A stretch of DNA of 64,000 nucleotides. It comes from Cytobacillus sp. IB215665. Its GTDB lineage: Bacteria; Bacillota; Bacilli; Bacillales; SM2101. Of the stretch, positions 45,164 to 54,235 are shown piece after piece; positions within the stretch are counted from its first letter, which is position 1, and every line of letters starts with the position of its first letter. The notes beneath the pieces were generated by a model that saw nothing but the letters and a program-made list of their open reading frames with translations, ran no database searches and was not told the DNA's origin. The stretch is taken from the NCBI RefSeq assembly GCF_033963835.1, contig NZ_JAXBME010000006.1:62001-126000 (forward strand), in the 5' to 3' direction. Both the position numbers and the translations under genes were made by a program.

Positions 45164-46051
45164 TTATCCAGATAAGAAACCAGTCATTTCTTTATTTACT
45201 ATGTTCCATTGATCTTGGTTGATTGAATGTCCAGCATCCTTAATTATTTTGTAGTTAAAATGATTGGCTCTAAAAAAGTCAATATAAGCAGGGTGATAAG
45301 CAATGCTGTCTGAATCTCCAATTAGAAATAATGCTTTTTGTTTGAAGGTTGATAAGTCTTCCATTTCATACGATGTAAATTTTCTTCTCTCTGGTTTACT
45401 GTATTTAAGAATATAAAGGAAATGTTCTAAGAGTTCATTGTTCATAGTATGAGTGTCTAATATCGGACTACCGAGTTTGCGAAGAAGCTTTAAAGCATTT
45501 TTTTCTGATGGCTTTAATACTTCAGGAAAGAAAACCATGACGCTTTTTATTCCTAATAGTGTGTATTTTAGACCTAAGCCTTTAATAGGGATAAAGCTTG
45601 CCATGCAGATAATTTTATTTACCCGATGAGGATTTCTAATTTCATAAGAAAGTGCTAAATATACTCCATATGATACTCCAGCCATGTTTACTTTACTAAT
45701 GTTATAAGTTTCTAATATATCATCTATCCATAAATGAGGTTGAAAATTGTTGTAATATTCATCGTTAGGTTCACTCTTACCTGCCCCACCAAGAGTGTCT
45801 ATTGCAATCACATAGAACTGTTGTGCTAATTCTTGAATATTGTAGATCCACATAATTGCAGAGTTGTCGCCTGTGCCATGAAAAAGTATTAGAGGAGGGT
45901 TTTTCTTATTTCCTCTGATTACTACATGTGTTTTCCCAAACCTGGTGTCAATATCTTGCTCCTCAATATCAACATCCCATAAATTCAACAAGCGGTCATA
46001 AGATTCGTAAAGTAATTGTTTGCCTTCTAAGCTTCTAAACCTACTTTTCAT
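45164..46051 (-). CDS. alpha/beta hydrolase
   Basis: 295 residues from ATG 46051, six bases after AGAGGTT. Oxyanion segment LILFHGTGDNSAIM near residues 53-66, nucleophile elbow MAGVSYGVYLA (Ser in G-x-S-x-G, about residue 127), acid LFLIGDSDSIAYHP near 235 and His in DAGHSINQDQW near 268: a complete triad. The closest look is to YcgS/YdjP-type esterases of bacilli; the substrate is unknown. No signal peptide. Monocistronic. Confidence 0.88.
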   Translation of the reverse strand: MKSRFRSLEGKQLLYESYDRLLNLWDVDIEEQDIDTRFGKTHVVIRGNKKNPPLILFHGTGDNSAIMWIYNIQELAQQFYVIAIDTLGGAGKSEPNDEYYNNFQPHLWIDDILETYNISKVNMAGVSYGVYLALSYEIRNPHRVNKIICMASFIPIKGLGLKYTLLGIKSVMVFFPEVLKPSEKNALKLLRKLGSPILDTHTMNNELLEHFLYILKYSKPERRKFTSYEMEDLSTFKQKALFLIGDSDSIAYHPAYIDFFRANHFNYKIIKDAGHSINQDQWNIVNKEMTGFLSG

Positions 46052-46270
46052 AATAATAACCTCTTTTCTTGAAGAAATTTCAGGAGAAAACACTATTATT
46101 ATAGTGTCTACCTAAATTATACTATCATTTGAAAATATTAATAAAAAATGATGTTACAATTTAATAACAATAAAGGAAAAGAAAAATATATAATCTATCA
46201 TTTGGTAAACAGATGTTAATCGACAAAGGGAATCAATGGAGAAATTTAACGTCAAATGATCTTTACAAAA

Positions 46271-46391
46271 AGCTCTTTTCGTAAATTGTGATGTTATAAC
46301 TCCTATACAAAAAGGAAAAGATATCGTTTTATAGAAGAGAAAATGCCACGAAAAACTAGATTTCGTTTATAATGATTCGTAAAAAACAATC
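46271..46391 (+). mobile_element. MITE-like repeat, copy 5 (right end damaged)
   Basis: Left end AGCTCTTTTCGTAAATTGTG then ATGTTAT; interior AGAAGAGAAAATGCCACGAA matches AGAAGAAAAAAATGCCACGA in the 48990 copy. The right terminal repeat fades at ATTCGTAAAAAACAATC. Confidence 0.5.
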
Positions 46392-46406
46392 TAATAAATA
46401 TAAAAT

Positions 46407-46434
46407 AATCCCCTAACAAATTTGTTAGGGGATT
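46407..46434. terminator. 28-bp perfect palindrome
   Basis: AATCCCCTAACAAA and its exact complement TTTGTTAGGGGATT meet without a spacer. It can form a strong hairpin in either RNA strand; no good T run follows. Downstream, 46495-46555 has degenerate TTGGTAA-like tandem repeats. Confidence 0.5.
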
Positions 46435-46636
46435 CATAAAAGGAGGAAAAAACATACTTACATAGAATAATATTGGTCAGGTCAACAACCTTAGTAGTTG
46501 GTCATTGGTAAATGGTAAATTTGTAATTGGTTATCGGTAATTGGTTTACTATAGCCATTACAAGTTTGATTTAGAATTAACGAAAAACAAGATTTCCCCT
46601 TTTATGCCCTGAAGTGGAGTCTCACCTCTTCAAGGA

Positions 46637-47149
46637 TTAAAAATATTTTTCACTATCAAATGCTAATTCTATTTCATAGTTTTTGGCGTTTATCAAATTA
46701 GATAGCCTATTAGCTTGACGTTCAATTTCGATTGATTTTAATCGATATTCCTCTGGCTTAAACATAGCTAATTTGACTATCATTACATTCTCCCCGTATG
46801 AATAAGGATATTCAACTTTTGAAGCTCCATACTTTTTATATGTACGTGCTTTTGCACGTAACTGGGTCGCGAGCTCTATAGCTTCGACAATAGTTAAAGC
46901 TTCATCGTTAAAAACAATTTCATGTTGAATATTTGCTTGATACATGAGTTTATCTAGTAAACGTAAATCTTTTCTAACCTCGTCTAGATCTTTTTCAACT
47001 GTATAGAGTGTACGAGTTTGAGCAGGAACTTCACTACCTTTTTCAATTTCTACAAACGCTACACGCTCCATCTCATTTTCTAACTCTCGAACTCTATTAG
47101 AAAGAACACTTTTTAACTTAACAGCCTCTGCAAGTGAAATATTAGGCAT
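46637..47149 (-). CDS. coiled-coil protein, DIP1984-like
   Basis: 170 residues from ATG 47149, nine bases after AAGGGG. Starts MPNISLAEAVKLKSVLSNRV, and long amphipathic helices dominate (LYTVEKDLDEVRKDLRLLDKL; IEIERQANRLSNLINAKNYEI). The opening LAEA-x-K-x3-L and helix order resemble the DIP1984 (DUF6847) group, from memory. Cytoplasmic, function unknown. Monocistronic. Confidence 0.6.
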   Translation of the reverse strand: MPNISLAEAVKLKSVLSNRVRELENEMERVAFVEIEKGSEVPAQTRTLYTVEKDLDEVRKDLRLLDKLMYQANIQHEIVFNDEALTIVEAIELATQLRAKARTYKKYGASKVEYPYSYGENVMIVKLAMFKPEEYRLKSIEIERQANRLSNLINAKNYEIELAFDSEKYF

Positions 47150-47456
47150 GATGTTAAACCCCTTCAATTAAAATATTATTTGTAAATAATACTATATCAT
47201 CTTTTTTTTAGCAAATACTAATCTCACATAAATTATTGTTTTTCGTATTAATAATTATATACGAAAACAACAGTCTTATTTATATTCAAATAACTAATGC
47301 AGGTTGAACATAAAACTAATGAAAAATACTCTATTTCAATAAAGTAAATGGTTTGTGAGTATAGACTTTCCCTTGGCCCATACACTGTTTGTGTTAGCCT
47401 CCCACTCACAATTGTTTATGTGTTAAGAACTTTGTTGTAAGCATCATACAACAATC

Positions 47457-47768
47457 CTATATGATCTCTGACATTTGCAATAAGATTCCTCGTATTTTTT
47501 TACCTTTTTCTGTCAACCCATATTCTATATGTTGTGGGGCAGATTCTTTAATAACGTCTTTGAAGACAATTTCGTATTTCATCAGTTGTTTTAACGTAGT
47601 TGACAGGCTTTGTTTATTAGCATCAGGTAACCGTCTCAGTAAATCGCTAAACCTATGGTTTTTTTCAAGAGCCAATATTAAAAGTGGGGAATATCTACCG
47701 TCTATTGAAATAAGAATTTTTTCTAACTTGCTGAGCTGCGCACATGGTTTTTTCCTTGATAATGCCAC
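47457..47768 (-). CDS. HxlR-family transcriptional regulator with N-terminal cysteine
   Basis: 103 residues from GTG 47768, eight bases after AGGGGG. Winged helix: ISIDGRYSPLLILALEKNHRFSDLLRRLP, then SLSTTLKQLMKYEIV and EYGLTEKGKKI. Cys9 (KKPCAQ) lies where YodB and related redox sensors carry their regulatory cysteine. It is divergent from a nitroreductase gene 270 bases away, like yodB and yodC in B. subtilis. It may sense quinones or electrophiles and repress that gene (inference). Confidence 0.85.
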   Translation of the reverse strand: MALSRKKPCAQLSKLEKILISIDGRYSPLLILALEKNHRFSDLLRRLPDANKQSLSTTLKQLMKYEIVFKDVIKESAPQHIEYGLTEKGKKIRGILLQMSEII

Positions 47769-48035
47769 AGTTATAGCCCCCTTATATGGTCAAAAAAATT
47801 TGACTTATTTACTATGCAAACTTTTATATTTACAATTTACCGTAGAAGGATTAAAAAAACAAATCTTTCACGTAATAGAGAATTGGTACCATTTCTCTTT
47901 TGATGTATTCTAGTTCAATTGCATGCATGAACATTGTCTAAATACTACAGGATGATCACTGTAGGAACTTGTTTAAATCAACATTGATGAAATCTTATAC
48001 TTTATTACATTATTAATGAGAGGGGACTATAATAT
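47769..48035. promoter_or_regulatory. divergent control region of regulator and nitroreductase
   Basis: It should contain both promoters. TTTATATTTACAATTTACCG and nearby bases are AT-rich, but no single dyad stands out to me. A GAGAGGGGAC ribosome binding site precedes the nitroreductase. Confidence 0.3.
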
Positions 48036-48647
48036 ATGCAAAACTTTTCAGAGGCGCTAAATTTTCGCCATGCGACTCGTCATTTCCAATTAGATAAAAT
48101 GATTCCTGAGAAAGATTTAAAGTTTGTCTTAAATAGTGCAATAAAAGCTCCATCTTCTTTAAACCTTGAGCATTGGGAGTACGTAGTAATACAAGATAAA
48201 GATACAAAATCAAAGCTTAAAGATGTATGTTATAGCCAACAGCAAGTTGAAGATGCTAGCGCAGTTGTTGTGATTTTAGCTAAAAAAGAAAAATTACTAG
48301 ATCCTAACTCTCCGGAAGTAAATAAATTAATCCGTGAAAGGATTCCCGAAAATGGTATTCCAATTGCAATAAATTTCTTGCAGTCGTTTCCTAATAGTGA
48401 TGCATTTACAGCTTGGTCTAAATCCCAATGCTATATTACTGCAGCTTTCTTAATGATGGCGGCTGCCACACTAAAAATCGATTCATGTCCAATGGAAGGG
48501 TTTGTAAATGATGATGTTTTAAAATTACTAAACTACTCGTCAGAAGAATATGAAGCAGCTTTAGTAATTCCTTTAGGATACCGAAGAGAACCGAGAACAC
48601 CTGCCAAGGTAAGAGCGGCTCTGGAAGAAAAAGTTACATTTATTTAA
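48036..48647 (+). CDS. nitroreductase-family protein
   Basis: 203 residues, ATG 48036. FMN-binding start LNFRHATRHFQLD (about 8-20), APSSLNLEHWEYVVIQD near 38-54, AVVVILAKKEKLL, and a late MEGFVNDDVLKLLNY with PLGYRREP. This is the NfnB/YodC-type flavin reductase fold, using NAD(P)H to reduce nitro groups or quinones. It probably belongs to the regulon of the adjacent HxlR regulator. A second member is at 56089. Confidence 0.88.
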   Translation: MQNFSEALNFRHATRHFQLDKMIPEKDLKFVLNSAIKAPSSLNLEHWEYVVIQDKDTKSKLKDVCYSQQQVEDASAVVVILAKKEKLLDPNSPEVNKLIRERIPENGIPIAINFLQSFPNSDAFTAWSKSQCYITAAFLMMAAATLKIDSCPMEGFVNDDVLKLLNYSSEEYEAALVIPLGYRREPRTPAKVRAALEEKVTFI

Positions 48648-48989
48648 TACTAAATGGTTGATCGGTATACACAATTTAGCGTGATATTTTTATTCAAATT
48701 GTTAACAAGAGGTATTTGGAAAGTCAGTGAAAGCTGGCTTTCTCGTAACCTTTTTTGTGAATAAGACTTGAACAAATGCACAAATATGTAAGTTTTAATT
48801 ATACTATAATTTTTATAAATCCAACGAAACAACCTAGCTCTTAGTATCGTTCAAGGTGATATGATTTAGCTAAACAATTCTAAATTTCCTATAAAACCAT
48901 ATTCAAATATGTTATGTGGAATGTCAGTAAAAAAACCAATCATTCATTATGATTTTCAAATGATACATTGGCAAGATATTATCACAAGA
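48648..48989. other. non-coding stretch
   Basis: Nothing supported before the MITE copy. Confidence 0.35.
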
Positions 48990-49152
48990 GGCTGATTTCG
49001 CATTAATTGTTGCTTTTCGTACTAAGAGCCAAACACGTATACAACTAAAGTTCGTGGCATTTTTTTCTTCTGTACAACAATGACTAACCATGTTAAATCA
49101 CTTTTTTTGTACTAATTGGATAACAATAGTAACAAAGTTAACGACAAGAGCC
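48990..49152 (-). mobile_element. MITE-like repeat, copy 6 (complete)
   Basis: Starts GGCTGATTTCGCATTAATTG then TTGCTTTTCG and ends AACAATAGTAACAAAGTTAA then CGACAAGAGCC: imperfect inverted ends, 163 bp, like copy 2. Flanks share a short TCACAA (before and after), a possible target duplication. No coding capacity. Confidence 0.7.
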
Positions 49153-49300
49153 TCACAAAAAATAGTTGATATTTATGGGTTAACTTATTTTGTGCTTTTA
49201 TTGTACAGAATACACGTTGGAAAAATAAATATATTAATAAGTCCTATAAAAATATATAGAAATTTGAAGAAAAATGCTAAAATCTCTCTCTAAATCGACT

Positions 49301-49339
49301 CTCAAGCCAAAATCATCTCTTTAATAACTTTGGTAGAAT
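49301..49339 (+). promoter_or_regulatory. promoter of micro-cassette 2
   Basis: CTCAAGCCAAAATCA (49301-49315) and TTTGG-TAGAAT (49334-49339), identical spacing to cassette 1 (33 bases from box start to -10). Confidence 0.65.
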
Positions 49340-49362
49340 GATAATAACACCACCTTGCACTT

Positions 49363-49400
49363 TAGGAAGAAAATCACTGTAAAGTGCTCTTCCTATTTTT
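49363..49400 (+). promoter_or_regulatory. leader attenuator hairpin of cassette 2
   Basis: TAGGAAGA pairs with TCTTCCTA and the inner CACT with AGTG; the stem is followed by TTTTT (49396-49400). It has all marks of an intrinsic terminator but lies before the gene pair, hence a probable attenuator. Confidence 0.6.
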
Positions 49401-49443
49401 CGGAGTTTAGGTGGCTAAGGTATGAGAAGGGAGAGGAATAAAG

Positions 49444-49659
49444 ATTAGAGATGTAAAAAAGTACGAAAAAATGTCTGGAGAATTATTAAAAACCATTGGC
49501 TATGTAGATGGAGTTCTTGATAATAGGGCAAGCAAATCTATCGATGAAATAAGAAAAGCAGAATATCTTTTGGACAGAATTCATCAAGACTTATCGCTAA
49601 TGCAATTATTTATTAATAGAAGAAAGAAGATCACTAATCGAAGTAGGATTGCTAAATGA
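49444..49659 (+). CDS. micro-cassette gene A, copy 2 (71 aa, apparent AUU start)
   Basis: The apparent start is ATT 49444, seven bases after GAGG in AGAAGGGAGAGGAA, the same block as in copy 1. The next ATG, at 49471, would drop nine residues conserved with copy 1 (I/MRDVKKYEK against KNIKQYDK) and has no ribosome binding site. The 71 residues match copy 1 at roughly two thirds of positions. Unrecognised family; two charged helices are likely. It overlaps with the ribosome binding site of gene B. Confidence 0.65.
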   Translation: MRDVKKYEKMSGELLKTIGYVDGVLDNRASKSIDEIRKAEYLLDRIHQDLSLMQLFINRRKKITNRSRIAK

Positions 49660-49669
49660 GGTGAGATGG

Positions 49670-49762
49670 TTGTCAAAAAATATAGAAAAATTAAAACTTA
49701 AAAGCTCCGTAGTAAAGGATATAGCTATTGTTCTCATGCTTTTAGGTTCATTAAATTGGTAA
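49670..49762 (+). CDS. micro-cassette gene B, copy 2 (30-aa membrane peptide)
   Basis: TTG 49670 follows GAGGTGA. The 30 residues read MSKNIEKLKLKSSVVKD, then a hydrophobic segment IAIVLMLL and the end GSLNW. Sequence similarity to copy 1 is low in the middle but the plan is the same: polar start, one hydrophobic stretch, G-S-L near the end. It is coupled to gene A. Confidence 0.55.
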   Translation: MSKNIEKLKLKSSVVKDIAIVLMLLGSLNW

Positions 49763-49805
49763 AGCCTTGCTTAGTTCATTGACACAGGGTTTTACCTATT
49801 TTTAT
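49758..49805 (+). terminator. terminator of cassette 2
   Basis: GGTAAAGCCTT pairs with AGGGTTTTACC (with G-T pairs), then TATTTTTATT. It begins inside the last codons of gene B. Confidence 0.7.
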
Positions 49806-50419
49806 TATAGCGTTACATTAACGTATTTGTTGCTCAATTTTCATTTTAACACTCCTATTTTTACTATAACCTCGATTCAAATTTCTCTCAAAATGGTAGT
49901 ACTCCTTAGTATCGTAGAGAATCATTTCTTAATCTTAACTTGAAGAAAATGAAGAAATAAAGAAAAACCCACAGTTTGTTCCTAGATTAAATGAATCGAC
50001 AGCTCTAAATTTTGTTTATAACTTACAGCTTGTGATCAGATGGATGATCAAAAAATGTCCATATATCAAGAATGGGATAAAAACAGTAATAGTGTTGCTA
50101 CAGGTCATGCCCATGATTAACTATCGTTTGTACAGTTATTGTCGAATATATATTTTTCGATCTCAGTCTAATAAATTAGCAGTTGTTAGTAGAAAGAGTC
50201 ATATTGGTACTATTTACATAAATTTTTCTAATAGTATTTAAGTTTAATATATGTATATTTAACTATTTTGAATATTATTTATTGTCTAATAATACAAAAA
50301 AATGTAGGATGAAAATCTAGCCTTGAATAATTCTTATATTCGATCCTAGTTATTCAATGAATGAAATTGGAGAGGAGAAGAATTTGAAAAGTAACAATTC
50401 TGAATAAGGAGTGAAACAT
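49806..50419. other. non-coding stretch with a possible gene relic
   Basis: Frames at about 49935-50130 read EENEEIKKNPQFVPRLNEST then, one frame over, CDQMDDQKMSIYQEWDKNSN before a stop. This looks like a decayed gene, unrecognised. AAGGAG at the end serves the next gene. Confidence 0.35.
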
Positions 50420-51373
50420 ATGAAGAAATGGATTTTGGCTGTAAGTTTGATACTTGCAATTGTTAGTATTTTTCCAATTAGTGTGACAAATGCAAACGAC
50501 AATTATCCAAATGATTTTAAACTATTACAACATAACGTCTTTCTATTACCAACGTATATAACTAGTTGGGGACAAGCAGATCGTGCAAAAATGATCGGTG
50601 AAGCTGACTATATGAAAAATCAAGATGCAATTATACTTAATGAATTATTTGATAATTCAGCATCTGAGACTTTACTATCAAAGCTTGAAGAAGAGTACCC
50701 TTTCCAAACTCCGGTTTCTGGTCGAAGTAAGGATGGATGGGATGAAACGTTAGGTTTTTATTCTAATTTTGTACCTGAAGATGGTGGAGTTTCAATTGTT
50801 AGCAAGTGGCCGATAGTGGAGCAGATCCAATATGTTTATGAAAAGGGATGTGGTGCGGATTACTTTGCAAACAAAGGCTTTGTATATGTAAAAATTCAAA
50901 AAAATGATCACTTCTATCATATCATCGGAACGCATGCACAAGCAGACGATACAGGTTGTGGCGATGGTGAAGATGCATCTATCCGTCAAACACAATTTCA
51001 AGAAATTAGTAATTTCGTAAAAGAAAAAAATATTCCAATTGAGGAAGTTGTATTTTTGGGTGGTGATTTCAACGTTATAATGGACAATGAGGATGAATAC
51101 ACAGAGATGCTAGAAACGTTAAATGTTGATCCACCAGGTGAATATACAGGTCATTCATCAACATGGGACCCTGAGACAAATAGTATTCTTGCGTATGAAT
51201 ACCCTGATTTCGCCCCTCAACACTTAGACTATATTTTTGTAGAAAAAGATCATGCACAACCATCCTTATGGGTAAATGAAGTGTTGAATGTAAAATCCCC
51301 AGTATGGACAGCGGTTTTAAACGAATACAATGAGTACTCTGATCACTATCCTGTTGCAGGCTATTCGAGATAA
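50420..51373 (+). CDS. sph: neutral sphingomyelinase (B. cereus type)
   Basis: 317 residues from ATG 50420, eight bases after AAGGAG (the upstream GTG 50411 is too close). Signal peptide about 1-26, ending VTNAN. The DNase-I-like metal-dependent phosphodiesterase motifs are intact: QHNVFLLP, ILNELFD (metal Glu, about 75), GTHAQADD (His, about 171), GGDFNV (Asp/Asn, about 215) and SDHYPV (catalytic His, about 307). CGADYFANKG and CGDGED cysteines match the known disulfides. It cleaves sphingomyelin to ceramide and phosphocholine outside the cell, a haemolytic activity in B. cereus. Monocistronic with its own terminator. Confidence 0.93.
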   Translation: MKKWILAVSLILAIVSIFPISVTNANDNYPNDFKLLQHNVFLLPTYITSWGQADRAKMIGEADYMKNQDAIILNELFDNSASETLLSKLEEEYPFQTPVSGRSKDGWDETLGFYSNFVPEDGGVSIVSKWPIVEQIQYVYEKGCGADYFANKGFVYVKIQKNDHFYHIIGTHAQADDTGCGDGEDASIRQTQFQEISNFVKEKNIPIEEVVFLGGDFNVIMDNEDEYTEMLETLNVDPPGEYTGHSSTWDPETNSILAYEYPDFAPQHLDYIFVEKDHAQPSLWVNEVLNVKSPVWTAVLNEYNEYSDHYPVAGYSR

Positions 51374-51512
51374 CATTTATTTGAATGGCACGAAGAAACA
51401 ATTAAAGCTTTTATAATCTTATATTGCAATTAAATTGTGACGACCTTGTGCAAATGAAGTGTCAACATAGATAGGTAAAGCATTCTTTAACAAACTATTT
51501 AATACTTTTTTT

Positions 51513-51547
51513 ACCCCCATCTTAAACAGATGGGGTATTTGTTTTTA
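51513..51547 (+). terminator. intrinsic terminator of the sphingomyelinase gene
   Basis: ACCCCCATCT pairs with AGATGGGGT around a short loop, followed by ATTTGTTTTT. The following 280 bases hold no gene. Confidence 0.75.
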
Positions 51548-51830
51548 GTTGGTCAATGATGAACAATGAATCTATAAACTAATGATTAATCGTACAAAAA
51601 ACATAACAACATTAATTCAATCAATATTTATACTTCAATAGGGCCATATAGTGGAATAACTTATTATACAAACTAGGGGAGCTATGAAACTAACTATTAA
51701 TAGATTAGCCTGTTTTCTAAAATATTGTAGTTTCAATATAATAACAAGAAGGTTGTGGAAATTTACGTTAATATAGGGTAAAGAGGTTATTTAGAAAAAG
51801 GGCAAGTTAAGCAAGAAAGGGTGGCTTCTT

Positions 51831-52241
51831 ATGAAGGAAATTAATTCAAATATAATTCAACCGAGTATGAAAGAACTTTTATCCTTCGCAACTTCAGTAA
51901 AGAATGTAGAACGAGAATATGAACTATATATCCATTCTCCAGTTCGAAGGTTGTATGGATATGACTTTGAAGATAATGTTATTGGTTGTATAGGAATAGA
52001 ATTACTAAGTTCAAAACGTAGTGAAATAAAGCATATTGCTGTATCTACAAAACATAGGGGAGAAGGTATAGGTAGTAAAATGATTAGTTTTATCAGAGAT
52101 AAGCATTCATTATCTTGTATATCTGCTGAGACAGATAAAGATGCTGTTAATTTTTATAAAAATTTTGGATTTAACATAATTAGTTTGGGAGAAAAGTACC
52201 CAGGTGTAGAAAGATTTCAATGTATTTTAGAAAATAAATAG
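51831..52241 (+). CDS. GNAT N-acetyltransferase, small
   Basis: 136 residues, ATG 51831 after AAAGGGTGG. IKHIAVSTKHRGEGIGSKMISFI at about 66-88 is the acetyl-CoA motif A, and DAVNFYKNFGFNIISLGE near 104-121 motif B. It has the minimal domain only; the substrate is unknown. A terminator follows 25 bases after the stop. Confidence 0.85.
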   Translation: MKEINSNIIQPSMKELLSFATSVKNVEREYELYIHSPVRRLYGYDFEDNVIGCIGIELLSSKRSEIKHIAVSTKHRGEGIGSKMISFIRDKHSLSCISAETDKDAVNFYKNFGFNIISLGEKYPGVERFQCILENK

Positions 52242-52265
52242 ACCTATTCCGCTTAAACTTTTTGG

Positions 52266-52290
52266 CGCTTTTCCCGAAGAAAAGCGTTTT
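52266..52290 (+). terminator. intrinsic terminator
   Basis: CGCTTTT and AAAAGCG arms with a seven-base loop and TTTTCCC after. The 525 bases from here to 52815 hold no supported gene; the 70-codon frame at 52515 has no site. Confidence 0.65.
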
Positions 52291-52815
52291 CCCTTAGTTA
52301 AAAGGAAATATTGTTGAATAACACCTTCAGGACGACCTTTAGCAAGCTAAAACCACTCATTAATGGGTTCGTACCAGCGTCACGGTTATAACTCGGAAAG
52401 TAAGTTGATACTTTTGTTAATCAGTAGAAAGGTATTCTATTACCTGATTAATTCCTAACCAATAGCAACACGTTAATAAAAACTAGTTGCATAAAGAAAA
52501 AGCGACTGCTTCTATTGGCAATCGCCTCATTAAATACAATACGAGAAAGTCCTAATTATAAGAACCTCATACCGAAAAGTTCATTTAGTATTCAAGCATC
52601 GATAATAGTATTTTTTCCATTTCTTCTTTTGATAAGATATCTTTCTGAAGTGTATAACAATTTGAAAGTTATTAGCAAGATTTTTGTAACCTCAATGGAC
52701 ATTATGGTTACTAGCGATCAATTATAATTATTGTTTTGTAGAAAAGGAAAATTATAGTATAGTATTAAATGGATATTTTTCCAAATGCTTATTCATTTTA
52801 ATAGAGGTTTTCGAA

Positions 52816-53005
52816 ATGAATTTTTTTAAGCAAAGACAAATTACAGGGTTTTTATTTCTAATTGCACTTTTATTCCTTATTGCGATAGTTAAGCTTTCAA
52901 CCAGTAAATATTAGAGCATTTGCAGGGGTTGTTGCACCATTCTTCGCCGGTATTAATTTACGTATCTTAGCTTGGCAGAAGAATGGAGAAGAACTCGTTA
53001 AATAA
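52816..53005 (+). pseudogene. small membrane protein, one frameshift
   Basis: ATG 52816 opens MNFFKQRQITGFLFLIALLF with one hydrophobic segment and stops at 52914. In the next frame AFAGVVAPFFAGINLRILAW and KNGEELVK run on to a stop at 53005. Joined, they make a two-segment membrane protein of about 62 residues. A one-base change splits it. Family not recognised. Confidence 0.55.
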
Positions 53006-53065
53006 AGTGATATTGAGTTTTCTAAGATGATAGAAGAAAAAATTATAGTAAAGAGGTGGGATTGT

Positions 53066-53499
53066 TTGAAAAAATCTATCTATGTGCTTCTGTTTTGCAT
53101 TTTTATTTTTATGATTGGTGGATGTGAAGCAGATAATAAAACAGCAAATAATTTTGAACCAGAAATGAATGTTTTATACTTTGGTGAAGGTAAAAAGTGG
53201 TTTGCAACTTTTTCAGTAGCTAAAGTTAGAAATTCTTATTTTGAGTCGATGTATATACAATACATCCAAGATCGTAACCCGCACGAATATCAGCTGCCCA
53301 CTGAAATTGAATATGTGTTAAATACGGGTGTAAGCAGTTTTAAGAGTAATTCTCCTGTCCTTTAAAAGGTATAAAAAATTTCCATACAGCATTTGAATCA
53401 AGTTCTGAAGGATATGACCTTACACTACCTGAAGAAGTTACATTAGAAATAACTTGGGAAGAAGAGACTGAGACTATTTTATTAAAAAAATCAAATTAA
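53066..53499 (+). pseudogene. lipoprotein related to the 7217 gene, frameshifted
   Basis: TTG 53066 follows AAAGAGGTGG. The signal with lipobox IGGC and the part MNVLYFGEGKKWFATFSV run to a stop at 53365 (SPVL). In the -1 frame PLKGIKNFHTAFESSSEG, LTLPEEVTLEITWEEETE continue to 53499, matching the C-terminal pattern of the intact relative at 7217-7660. The break site is not slippery, so a mutation is more likely than programmed frameshifting. Confidence 0.65.
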
Positions 53500-53562
53500 C
53501 AATATTACGAGACATAATAGAAATTTTGTTAGTTTTAATTGAAGGAAACAGGAGTAGTTAAT

Positions 53563-53850
53563 GTGAAAAAAAATATGAAGGAATTGAGAGTTGGAAATAA
53601 AAATGAAAAGAGGAAGTGGCATTTTATTCTTAAATATGCTGCAATATACGCGGTTTGTGCTGCTATTATGAACCTTTTTGTTGATGGAGAATTGAAGATT
53701 GACTCTAATGATTTAACAATAAGCATTATTAAAAACATTATAGGTATTTTATCTGTAAGTTTATTTTTTTTTCCTATTGGAATTGTTTTGATGCTATTAT
53801 TTTGGAGGTCAAATGATAAAAAGAGGTATACTAAAAAGCTTCATTTTTAA
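53563..53850 (+). CDS. two-helix membrane protein of unknown function
   Basis: 95 residues from GTG 53563, eight bases after ACAGGAG; the in-frame ATG at 53539 has no site. A highly basic N-terminus (KKNMKELRVGNKNEKRKWH) precedes segments at about 24-40 and 58-84 (IIGILSVSLFFFPIGIVLMLLFW). Ends SNDKKRYTKKLHF. No family recognised. It follows the broken lipoprotein by 63 bases and may have been its partner. Confidence 0.6.
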   Translation: MKKNMKELRVGNKNEKRKWHFILKYAAIYAVCAAIMNLFVDGELKIDSNDLTISIIKNIIGILSVSLFFFPIGIVLMLLFWRSNDKKRYTKKLHF

Positions 53851-53971
53851 CTCAAAAGGGCTGTTCGGGTATAGAATGCTATATTTTTGGGCCTTTTACT
53901 CAAACAGAAGAAGAGTTTCTGTTGTTTGGGGTGTATGTTTAAGAAATCATGTGTGAGGAGGAATGTATCGA

Positions 53972-54076
53972 ATGATTATTTTCAATCCTTTTCCTTCAAT
54001 AAGAACGAACAGATTATTACTAAGAAAACTTGAATTAAGTGATTCAGATTTAATTTATAAATTTCAGTCAAAATAA
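53972..54076 (+). pseudogene. N-terminal stub of a RimJ/RimL acetyltransferase
   Basis: ATG 53972 after GAGGAGG encodes 34 residues, including IRTNRLLLRKLELSDSDLIY, the usual GNAT opening, then stops. No downstream frame continues the fold, so the rest has been deleted. Confidence 0.65.
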
Positions 54077-54235
54077 TCTTTAAAAATTTTAATACTACAC
54101 TTTTTACATATACAAACTAGGAGAGTGCATGTAGTAAAGATTCATAAAGTAGCAATCCAAAATGTGATGTTTACTTGTGTATTAGACATATAAAAAATTG
54201 CTATGTGTGCTCCTTCACATCAAGGAGGAAGAATT

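Noticed and set aside
46495..46555. Short TTGGTAA-like tandem repeats
   Set aside because: Degenerate, few units, no spacer regularity; not a CRISPR array or iteron set.
50032..50241. 69-codon plus-strand frame
   Set aside because: Composition changes in the middle and a better frame exists beside it; more likely part of a decayed gene.
53340..53370. Possible programmed frameshift in the 53066 lipoprotein gene
   Set aside because: The site (CCTGTCCTTTAAAAGG) is not a slippery heptamer in the needed -1 frame, and no stimulatory hairpin follows.
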